A DNA stretch of 12,958 nt from Marvinbryantia sp. (GTDB lineage: Bacteria > Bacillota > Clostridia > Lachnospirales > Lachnospiraceae). The stretch spans positions 1 to 12,958 of the forward strand of contig JAEDFS010000050.1 in the NCBI GenBank assembly GCA_016297895.1. Reading direction: 5' to 3'. A model generated the notes under the pieces. That model was not told the origin of the DNA and made no database searches. It saw only the letters and a list, made by a program, of their open reading frames with translations. How positions within the stretch are numbered: the stretch's first letter is position 1; each line of letters opens with the position of its first letter. Below are positions 6,811 to 12,958 of this stretch, piece by piece. Both the position numbers and the translations under genes were made by a program.

Positions 6811-7809
6811 TCAACCTTCCAGATGATTTTTGCCTGCTGTGACTTCCGCATAACGTCCGGTTCCGATGGCCACTGCAGAGATCGGATTTTCCGCTGTCAC
6901 AGTATTGATTCCTGTCTTATCTTCGATCAGTTCTTCCAGGCCATCCAGCAGAGCGCCCCCTCCGGTAAGAACGATTCCCCGTTCTACAATATCTGCTGCA
7001 AACTCAGGAGGTGTCTTCTCCAGTACACTGTGAACCGCCTCAACGATCTGTCCGGTACATTCTTTCAAAGCTTCCCTCACATCCTCAGACGTAATGCGTA
7101 CTGTCTTCGGCAGTCCTGTACTCAGATCCCTGCCTTTCACCTCCATCACCTTCTGCTGCGGACGCTCGATTGCGGTTCCCACATGAATCTTGATATCCTC
7201 TGCCGCACGTTCTCCAATGATCAGATTATGTACATCTCTGGCATACCGGATGATTGCATGATCAAAGTCATCTCCTGCCACATTGATCGTCTGATTGACC
7301 ACGATCCCGTCCAGGGAAAGCACTGCCGCATCACAGGTTCCGGCACCAATATCTACAATCATCTTCCCACAGGGCTTTGATACATCAATCTCTGCACCGA
7401 TCGCAGCTGCCATGGGTTCCGGCACAAGCTGTACCTCCCGTGCTCCTGCCTGATATCCCGCATCCTCCACTGCTTTTCTCTCCACTTCCGTCACATTGCA
7501 GGGTACACAGATACTGATCCTGGGTTTTTTAAAGGAAAGCTTCCCTGTTGCTTTCTGAATAAAATACTTCAGCATCTGCTCTGTCACTGCATAGTCAGCA
7601 ATAATTCCATTGCGAAGAGGACGAATCGCTACAATATTGCCTGTCGTTCTTGACAGCATCACCCTTGCTTCTTCTCCGATTGCCTTAATCTTATCTGCAT
7701 CCCGATCATAGGCTACCACGGAAGGTTCCTTTAAGACTACGCCTCTTCCTCTTACATAAATCAAAATGCTGGCCGTTCCCAGATCGATCCCGATATCTGC
7801 TGCATTCAT
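6811..7809 (-). CDS. mreB: MreB/Mbl-type bacterial actin, rod-shape protein
   Basis: 332 aa from ATG 7809, matching the size of B. subtilis Mbl. MreB-type proteins form membrane-associated filaments that guide lateral cell-wall synthesis. The actin-fold motifs are present: phosphate 1 DIGIDLGTASILIYVRGRG (5-23), EPMAAAIGA (131-139), phosphate 2 DIGAGTCD (153-160), connector region with NVAGDDFD (176-183) and IGERAAEDIKI, and the adenosine motif VLTGGGALLDGL (280-291). Phosphate 2 departs from the usual DIGGGT[TS][ED]. Several short choices exist upstream (ATGs at 7842 and 7836), but ATG 7809 gives the canonical N-terminus and has AAGGGG about 12 nt upstream. No mreC or mreD follows, so this is probably a paralogue (Mbl or MreBH type) rather than the gene of the mreBCD cluster; that is inference. 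Followed by recD2. Confidence 0.93.
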   Translation of the reverse strand: MNAADIGIDLGTASILIYVRGRGVVLKEPSVVAYDRDADKIKAIGEEARVMLSRTTGNIVAIRPLRNGIIADYAVTEQMLKYFIQKATGKLSFKKPRISICVPCNVTEVERKAVEDAGYQAGAREVQLVPEPMAAAIGAEIDVSKPCGKMIVDIGAGTCDAAVLSLDGIVVNQTINVAGDDFDHAIIRYARDVHNLIIGERAAEDIKIHVGTAIERPQQKVMEVKGRDLSTGLPKTVRITSEDVREALKECTGQIVEAVHSVLEKTPPEFAADIVERGIVLTGGGALLDGLEELIEDKTGINTVTAENPISAVAIGTGRYAEVTAGKNHLEG

Positions 7810-7886
7810 ATATTCTAACTGCCCCTTTCTCCCCATTTCCATCCAGTCATCACAAGAACTCCATCTTGCAATTCATTTACAGAACA

Positions 7887-7915
7887 AGTATAAAACAGCC
7901 CTTTCAAATTTTAAA
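7887..7915 (-). promoter_or_regulatory. candidate promoter for the mreB-recD2-comF block
   Basis: On the minus strand: -35 TTTAAA (7910-7915), a 17-nt spacer, and -10 TATACT (7887-7892). The -35 is a four-of-six match and the -10 five-of-six. Transcription would begin near 7880, leaving a leader of about 70 nt before the ATG at 7809. It is the best spaced pair I found by eye in this AT-rich stretch, but such stretches give chance matches. Confidence 0.42.
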
Positions 7916-7990
7916 GTCCTTTTTAGGAATTTCACAATTTCTTCAGATTCCGGACAAACTTTAAACACATTTTCCTTTTATAATAAGCAC

Positions 7991-8014
7991 TGTATTAATC
8001 AAATGGTTAATACA
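7991..8014. repeat. 24-nt inverted repeat, operator-like
   Basis: TGTATTAA (7991-7998) and TTAATACA (8007-8014) are perfect inverted copies separated by 8 nt. The centre-to-centre distance of 16 nt is too large for one helical turn but fits a site read on one face over about one and a half turns. It lies about 75 nt upstream of the candidate mreB -35. It does not match the consensus sites I know for LexA, Rex, CcpA or Spo0A. In plus-strand RNA the arms could extend by a G-U and a C-G pair around an AAAU loop. Confidence 0.45.
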
Positions 8015-8027
8015 TTTCATAACTCAC

Positions 8028-8054
8028 ACTTCGCAGCATCCAATGCTGCGAAGT
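8028..8054. repeat. 12-bp perfect hairpin without a T-run
   Basis: ACTTCGCAGCAT (8028-8039) is followed after only 3 nt (CCA) by its exact reverse complement (8043-8054). The stem is strong and half GC, yet neither strand has a T-run after it, so it is not a standard intrinsic terminator. It sits 33 nt downstream of the uvrA terminator in the direction of transcription. It may be a second stop or RNA-stabilising element, or the trace of a small mobile repeat; I cannot decide from one copy. Confidence 0.6.
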
Positions 8055-8062
8055 ACTCCCTC

Positions 8063-8077
8063 AAAATTATTAATTTT
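8063..8077. repeat. short AT-only palindrome
   Basis: AAAATTA (8063-8069) and TAATTTT (8071-8077) are exact inverted copies around one base. It lies between the uvrA terminator and the 12-bp hairpin. In such AT-rich DNA a palindrome of this size can arise by chance, so it is listed only as part of the inverted-repeat cluster. Confidence 0.3.
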
Positions 8078-8087
8078 TCTCTTTCCA

Positions 8088-8125
8088 CAAAATGTGCAGG
8101 ACGCCTGGCGTACCTGCACATTTTG
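8088..8125 (-). terminator. intrinsic terminator hairpin downstream of uvrA
   Basis: A 13-bp perfect stem, CAAAATGTGCAGG (8088-8100) with CCTGCACATTTTG (8113-8125), with a further 4-bp ACGC/GCGT stem in the loop region (8101-8104 and 8108-8111) and one bulged base. It starts 40 nt after the uvrA stop. In the direction of uvrA the stem ends in TTTT then GTGG, a short T-run; on the plus strand it is followed by TTTTGCTTTT, so it could stop transcripts from either side. Confidence 0.72.
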
Positions 8126-8164
8126 CTTTTATGGAATGTATGTTTCAAAGCCTCTGTTTTTCCA

Positions 8165-11005
8165 TCACTCCAGATATTTTTTTACATACTGTCCTGTATA
8201 AGAGATCGGATTTGCTGCCACTTCCTCCGGTGTTCCGCTGGCGATCACCGTTCCGCCTCCGTCTCCTCCCTCAGGCCCGATGTCAATGATGTAATCTGCT
8301 GTTTTGATGACATCCAGGTTGTGTTCGATCACAACTACCGTGTTTCCTCCTTCTGACAGACGGCGCAGGATCTCGATCAGCTTATGCACATCCGCAAAAT
8401 GCAGTCCGGTCGTCGGCTCATCCAGAATATAGATTGTCTTCCCCGTGCTGCGTTTGCTGAGCTCCGTCGCCAGCTTGATTCGCTGCGCTTCCCCGCCGGA
8501 CAGAGTGGTGGAAGGCTGTCCAAGACGGATATAGGATAGTCCAACGTCATATAATGTCTCCATTTTTCTTCGGATAGAAGGAACGTTTTCGAAGAATTTC
8601 ACAGCCTCTTCCACCGTCATGTTCAGCACATCCGAGATGTTTTTTCCCTTATATTTCACTTCCAGTGTTTCTCTGTTATAACGTTTGCCATGACACACTT
8701 CACAGGGAACATAGACATCCGGCAGGAAATGCATTTCGATCTTAATAATTCCGTCTCCGCCGCATGCTTCACATCGTCCGCCCTTTACATTAAAGCTGAA
8801 CCTTCCCTTTTTATAGCCTCTGGCTTTTGCATCTGCAGTCGCCGCAAACAGATCACGGATCTGATCAAAGACACCGGTATAAGTCGCCGGGTTGGAACGG
8901 GGTGTTCTTCCAATGGGAGACTGGTCAATGTCGATGACCTTATCCAGCTGTTCCACTCCCTCGATCCTGTCATGGTCTCCCGGGATGGTGCGTGCCCGAT
9001 TCAGCTTCTTTGCCAGACTCTTATAAAGGATCTCATTAACCAGAGAACTCTTTCCCGATCCGGATACTCCAGTCACACAGGTCATAACGCCTAATGGAAT
9101 CTCCACATCAATGTTTTTCAGATTATTCTGTCTGGCACCTACTACCTTCAGATAACCGGTCGGCTTTTTCCGTTCCTTCGGAACCGGAATCTGAATTCTT
9201 CCGCTGAGATAATCACCAGTGACAGATCGTTCACATTTCATGATTTCTTCTGCTGTACCAAGGCCGACTACTTCGCCTCCGTGTTCCCCGGCACCTGGAC
9301 CGATATCGACAATATAATCCGCCGCCCGCATAGTATCCTCGTCATGTTCCACTACGATCAGGGTATTTCCCAGATCTCTCAGCTGGGTCAGAGTATTCAG
9401 CAGCTTATCGTTGTCTCTCTGGTGAAGTCCGATACTTGGCTCATCCAAAATATAGGCCACTCCAACCAGTCCTGAGCCGATCTGGGTCGCCAGACGGATA
9501 CGCTGTGCCTCCCCGCCGGACAGACTTCCGGTGGCTCTTGCCAGGGTCAGATAGTTTAAGCCTACATCCAACAGAAACCGGGTCCTTGCCTTGATTTCTT
9601 TCAGCAGCAGATGCCCGATCATCTCCTGCTGTCTGGTCAGCTTCAGGTTTTCCATAAATACTTTCAGCTGGTCGATGGGCAGTGTTGTCACTTCATAAAT
9701 ATTTTTATCCTGTATGGTCACTGCCAGAGCTTCTTTTTTCAGTCTCTGTCCTTTACATTCCTTACAGGGTGTGATCTGCATAAAGGATTCATATTCCTGC
9801 TTCATCGTATCAGATCCGGTCTCACGGTAACGGCGCTCCACATTTTTGATCAGCCCTTCAAAGGCCACATCATATACTCCTTCACCACGCTGTCCGCGAT
9901 AATATACCTTCACACTCTTTCCGTCTGTTCCGTGAATCAATACCCTCTGCACCGACTCCGGAAGCTGCTCAAAAGGAGTCTCAAGACTGAACTGATATTC
10001 CTTTGCCAATGCATCCAGGATCGCTCTTGTAAAGCTTCCTTTATCTGTACAGGACTGCCATCCCGTTACCGCTATGGCTCCGTCTGCAATACTCAAAGAT
10101 CTGTCCGGAATCATCAGATCAATGTCAAATTCCATCTTATATCCCAGACCGGAGCATCCAGGGCAGGCCCCAAATGGATTATTAAAAGAGAAACTTCTGG
10201 GTTCGATCTCTTCCACACTGATCCCGCAGTCCGGACAGGAAAAGCTCTGGCTGAATCGGATCGGTTCTGCGTCCTGTACATCCACCAGCACCAGTCCTTC
10301 CGCCAGTTCCATTACGTTTTCCAGAGAATCCGTCAGTCTCTTCTGGATTCCTTCCTTGATCATCAGACGGTCTACTACGATCTCGATATTATGCTTCTTA
10401 TTTTTCTCCAGTTTGATCTCTTCTGTCAGCTCATACATGATGCCATCCACAATGACACGCACATATCCGCTTTTTCTCGCCTGCTCCAGAAGCTTGGCAT
10501 GTTCCCCCTTGCGGCCCCGCACAACAGGAGCAAGCAGCTGGATCTTCGTCCGTTCCGGCAGCTGCATCAGCTGATCCACCATCTGATCCACCGTCTGCTT
10601 TTTAATCTCTTTTCCGCATTTTGGACAGTGAGGCGTACCGATTCTGGCATACAGAAGACGAAAATAATCATAGATCTCTGTCACGGTTCCCACCGTAGAC
10701 CTGGGATTCCGGTTTGTGGACTTCTGATCAATGGAAATGGCCGGCGGAAGTCCTTCAATGCTCTCCACGTCCGGCTTTTCCATCTGCCCCAGGAACATCC
10801 TTGCATAAGAGGAAAGTGATTCCATATATCTTCTCTGCCCCTCGGCATAGATCGTATCAAAAGCCAGAGAAGATTTTCCCGATCCGCTTAACCCCGTAAG
10901 CACCACAAGCTGATTTCTCGGAATATCCAGATCAATATTTTTCAGATTATTTTCATTGGCTCCTCTTATTCGGATATACTGCATCTTTTTGCTTTTTTCT
11001 GACAT
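8165..11005 (-). CDS. uvrA: UvrA, excinuclease ABC damage-sensing ATPase
   Basis: 946 aa, full length. UvrA dimers scan DNA for bulky lesions, load UvrB and leave; it is an ABC-type ATPase acting in the cytoplasm. Both nucleotide-binding halves are complete: Walker A GLSGSGKS (38-45) and GVSGSGKS (646-653), signatures LSGGEAQR (495-502 and again in the C-terminal half), and Walker B YILDEP in both. Zinc sites are intact: CPDC (257-260) with CPGC (281-284), and CEAC (745-748) with CEVC (768-771). Further Cys pairs CPKC (127-130) and CKEC (414-417) are those seen in many UvrA proteins. GGAGG lies 5 nt before the ATG. It begins 15 nt after the uvrB stop, so the two form an operon. Nothing is missing or unusual. 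Confidence 0.98.
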   Translation of the reverse strand: MSEKSKKMQYIRIRGANENNLKNIDLDIPRNQLVVLTGLSGSGKSSLAFDTIYAEGQRRYMESLSSYARMFLGQMEKPDVESIEGLPPAISIDQKSTNRNPRSTVGTVTEIYDYFRLLYARIGTPHCPKCGKEIKKQTVDQMVDQLMQLPERTKIQLLAPVVRGRKGEHAKLLEQARKSGYVRVIVDGIMYELTEEIKLEKNKKHNIEIVVDRLMIKEGIQKRLTDSLENVMELAEGLVLVDVQDAEPIRFSQSFSCPDCGISVEEIEPRSFSFNNPFGACPGCSGLGYKMEFDIDLMIPDRSLSIADGAIAVTGWQSCTDKGSFTRAILDALAKEYQFSLETPFEQLPESVQRVLIHGTDGKSVKVYYRGQRGEGVYDVAFEGLIKNVERRYRETGSDTMKQEYESFMQITPCKECKGQRLKKEALAVTIQDKNIYEVTTLPIDQLKVFMENLKLTRQQEMIGHLLLKEIKARTRFLLDVGLNYLTLARATGSLSGGEAQRIRLATQIGSGLVGVAYILDEPSIGLHQRDNDKLLNTLTQLRDLGNTLIVVEHDEDTMRAADYIVDIGPGAGEHGGEVVGLGTAEEIMKCERSVTGDYLSGRIQIPVPKERKKPTGYLKVVGARQNNLKNIDVEIPLGVMTCVTGVSGSGKSSLVNEILYKSLAKKLNRARTIPGDHDRIEGVEQLDKVIDIDQSPIGRTPRSNPATYTGVFDQIRDLFAATADAKARGYKKGRFSFNVKGGRCEACGGDGIIKIEMHFLPDVYVPCEVCHGKRYNRETLEVKYKGKNISDVLNMTVEEAVKFFENVPSIRRKMETLYDVGLSYIRLGQPSTTLSGGEAQRIKLATELSKRSTGKTIYILDEPTTGLHFADVHKLIEILRRLSEGGNTVVVIEHNLDVIKTADYIIDIGPEGGDGGGTVIASGTPEEVAANPISYTGQYVKKYLE

Positions 11006-11020
11006 GTTGTCCTCCAGCTT

Positions 11021-12958
11021 TTATCCATCTATTTCCTGAAGATGTTTCTTCAGGGTAATCATCTTATCACGCAGTTCTGCTGCCGCCTCGAAGTTCAGTT
11101 CTGCCGCTGCTTTTTTCATCTTTTTCTGTACCTCGTCGATCAGCTTCGTCAGTTCTTTTCTGCTCATGGATTCCGGATCCACTGCAAATTCCTGTTCTTC
11201 CTTCGCCACTGCCTTGGAAATGCTGATCAGATCCCGCACCGATTTTCTGATTGTCTGAGGTGTAATTCCATGCTCCTCATTATAAGCTTCCTGTACCCTT
11301 CGACGACGATTGGTCTCCTCGATTGCCTGCTTCATGGAATCCGTCACGACATCCGCATACATGATCACATGCCCCTCCGAATTTCGGGCAGCACGTCCGA
11401 TCGTCTGGATCAGGGAAGTGGCAGAACGAAGGAACCCTTCTTTATCCGCATCCAATATAGCCACCAGAGTAATCTCCGGGATATCCAGACCCTCTCTTAA
11501 GAGATTGATTCCCACCAGCACATCAAAGACATCCAGACGCATATCCCGGATGATCTCCGTCCGCTCCAGTGTATCCACATCCGAATGAAGATACCGGACA
11601 CGGATTCCGATCTCTCTCATATACTCGGTCAGATCTTCCGCCATCCGCTTCGTCAGCGTCGTAATCAGCACCTTGTTCTTTTTGGCTATTTCTTTATTGA
11701 CCTCACCCACAAGGTCATCAATCTGTCCTTCTACCGGCCGTACTTCCACTTTTGGATCCAGAAGTCCTGTAGGTCGGATGATCTGCTCTGCCCGAAGAAG
11801 CTCATGATCTTCCTCATACTCTCCCGGTGTGGCAGATACAAACAGAATCTGGTTTATTTTACTCTCAAATTCCTCAAAATTCAAGGGACGGTTGTCTTTT
11901 GCCGAAGGCAGACGGAAGCCATAATCCACCAGCGTGGTCTTTCTGGACTGGTCTCCTGCATACATTCCCCGGATCTGAGGGATCGTCTTATGGGACTCAT
12001 CAATAATGATCAGAAAATCATCCGGGAAATAGTCCATCAGCGTATGGGGTGGTGCTCCCGGCTCCAACCCTGCCAGATGACGGGAATAATTCTCAATTCC
12101 GGAGCAGAAGCCCGTTTCTTTGAGCATCTCAATATCAAAATTGGTTCTCTCCGAAATTCTCTGTGCCTCCAGAAGCTTGTCCTCACTTTTAAAGTAGGCT
12201 ACCCGTTCTTCCAGCTCCGCCTCAATATTTTTTGCTGCCTCCAGAATTTTATCCATGGGAACCACATAATGAGAAGCAGGGAAAATCGCCACATGATCCA
12301 GTCTGCTTTTGATTTCGCCTGTCAGCACATCAATCGAGGTGATCCGGTCTATTTCATCTCCAAAAAACTCTACACGAACCGCAGTATCCGTCGATTCCGC
12401 CGGAAAGATCTCCAGCACATCTCCATGGACACGAAAGCTTCCCCGCTTAAAATCCATCTCATTGCGCTCATACTGAATATCTATGAGCTGCCTCAGCACC
12501 TCATCCCGGTCTTTTTCCATCCCCGGCCGCAGAGAAACCATCATCTTCTCAAAGTTCTCCGGTTCTCCCAGACCATAGATGCAGGAAACGGATGACACAA
12601 TGATGACATCCTTTCGTTCGATCAGAGATGCGGTAGCTGAAAGCCGCAGTTTATCGATCTCATCATTGACAGAGGAATCCTTGGCAATATAGGTATCGGA
12701 AGAGGGAACATAGGCTTCCGGCTGATAATAATCGTAATAGGACACAAAATATTCGACTGCGTTCTCAGGGAAGAACTCCTTGAATTCTCCGTAGAGCTGC
12801 GCGGCCAGCGTTTTATTATGTGCTAATATTAAGGTAGGCTTATTCAAAGCCTGAATAACATTTGCCATGGTAAATGTCTTACCGGAACCGGTGACACCCA
12901 ACAGTGTTTCACACTGGTTCCCTTCTTTAAATCCCTCCACCAGTTTGGCGATTGCCTG
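11021..12958 (-). CDS. uvrB: UvrB, excinuclease ABC helicase-like subunit (5' end outside window)
   Basis: 645 residues in the window; the family is about 660, so only some 15-20 N-terminal residues are missing beyond the right edge. The frame is open through the edge (QAIAKLVEGFKEGNQCETLL), so the GTG at 12940 is not the start. UvrB receives the lesion from UvrA, inserts its beta-hairpin and positions UvrC for incision. Seen: Walker A GVTGSGKT (fragment residues 21-28); the beta-hairpin region YYDYYQPEAYVPSSDTYI; DEAD-type box IIIDESH; helicase motifs V and VI GINLLREGLDIPE and QTIGRAARN; and at the C-terminus the UVR domain (MSRKELTKLIDEVQKKMKKA onward) that contacts UvrC. Followed by uvrA after 15 nt. 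Promoter and any SOS box lie outside the window. Confidence 0.98.
   Translation of the reverse strand, partial: QAIAKLVEGFKEGNQCETLLGVTGSGKTFTMANVIQALNKPTLILAHNKTLAAQLYGEFKEFFPENAVEYFVSYYDYYQPEAYVPSSDTYIAKDSSVNDEIDKLRLSATASLIERKDVIIVSSVSCIYGLGEPENFEKMMVSLRPGMEKDRDEVLRQLIDIQYERNEMDFKRGSFRVHGDVLEIFPAESTDTAVRVEFFGDEIDRITSIDVLTGEIKSRLDHVAIFPASHYVVPMDKILEAAKNIEAELEERVAYFKSEDKLLEAQRISERTNFDIEMLKETGFCSGIENYSRHLAGLEPGAPPHTLMDYFPDDFLIIIDESHKTIPQIRGMYAGDQSRKTTLVDYGFRLPSAKDNRPLNFEEFESKINQILFVSATPGEYEEDHELLRAEQIIRPTGLLDPKVEVRPVEGQIDDLVGEVNKEIAKKNKVLITTLTKRMAEDLTEYMREIGIRVRYLHSDVDTLERTEIIRDMRLDVFDVLVGINLLREGLDIPEITLVAILDADKEGFLRSATSLIQTIGRAARNSEGHVIMYADVVTDSMKQAIEETNRRRRVQEAYNEEHGITPQTIRKSVRDLISISKAVAKEEQEFAVDPESMSRKELTKLIDEVQKKMKKAAAELNFEAAAELRDKMITLKKHLQEIDG

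Larger units (their letters stand above)
7843..8164. other. intergenic region between uvrA and mreB, no gene seen
   Basis: 322 nt that carry no convincing coding sequence (with the 33 nt up to the chosen mreB start, the gap is 355 nt). It is AT-rich and holds, in the direction of transcription, the uvrA terminator hairpin (8088-8125), a 7-bp AT palindrome (8063-8077), a 12-bp hairpin (8028-8054), a 24-nt inverted repeat (7991-8014) and a candidate mreB promoter (7887-7915). Small open frames of 19 codons or fewer exist but have no ribosome site. Confidence 0.8.

Noticed and set aside
7810..7842. ATGs at 7842 and 7836 as the start of mreB
   Set aside because: They add 11 or 9 residues absent from the family N-terminus and have no ribosome site at proper distance.
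7961..8020. 19-codon open frame (ATG at 8020) between uvrA and mreB
   Set aside because: No ribosome site, low-complexity product, and it overlaps the inverted repeat at 7991-8014. Chance is the better explanation.
9611..10819. 402-codon open frame on the plus strand
   Set aside because: It lies wholly opposite uvrA, whose full-length protein has every family motif. The predicted product is rich in His, Leu, Phe and Cys with no recognisable domain, as expected from the complement of a real gene.
11585..12595. 336-codon open frame on the plus strand
   Set aside because: Entirely antisense to uvrB, no recognisable motif, no ribosome site pattern that I could support.
1..12958. Mobile element, phage, CRISPR, tRNA or rRNA
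   Set aside because: No transposase, integrase, regularly spaced repeats, or tRNA/rRNA-like sequence was seen; all genes are housekeeping types in one orientation.

Overview
The window looks like a chromosomal housekeeping segment of a low-to-mid GC Gram-positive anaerobe, most likely a member of the Clostridia close to Lachnospiraceae. This is inferred from the gene content (cdaA-cdaR, ComF, RecD2, an Mbl-like MreB), the strong AGGAGG-type ribosome sites, and the style of the proteins; no species is claimed. Every gene supported here lies on the minus strand, so the biological reading order runs from right to left. I see no insertion sequence, CRISPR array, tRNA or rRNA.

Reading right to left there are three transcription blocks. 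(1) uvrB (5' end outside the window) and uvrA, 15 nt apart, are two of the three components of the UvrABC nucleotide excision repair system. They are followed by a strong hairpin terminator at 8088-8125. (2) After a 355-nt gap between the coding regions, rich in inverted repeats and with a candidate promoter at 7887-7915, comes an MreB/Mbl-type actin homologue, then recD2 (helicase), then a ComF-family phosphoribosyltransferase-like gene. (3) A candidate extended -10 promoter at 3751-3779 drives a five-gene set: two uncharacterised membrane proteins (150 and 310 aa), cdaA (diadenylate cyclase), cdaR (YbbR-repeat regulator of CdaA), and the first 36 codons of an HPr-like phosphocarrier that runs off the left edge. 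This last gene is very short in the window but its His-15 motif is clear.

Functionally the window joins DNA repair and processing (UvrAB, RecD2, ComF), cell shape (MreB/Mbl) and c-di-AMP synthesis with its membrane partners. The genes in block 3 are packed end to end: spacings are 3 nt, 3 nt, an 11-nt overlap and 6 nt, and the ribosome site of cdaA is written in the last two codons of the preceding gene. That packing argues that the two unknown membrane proteins belong to the c-di-AMP module, and they are the best candidates for undescribed biology here. Other points worth a second look are the comF 5' end, where reading frame that looks coding has no start codon; an 8-bp hairpin that occludes the first start codon of block 3; a cluster of four inverted repeats between uvrA and mreB; and an altered phosphate-binding loop in the MreB homologue.
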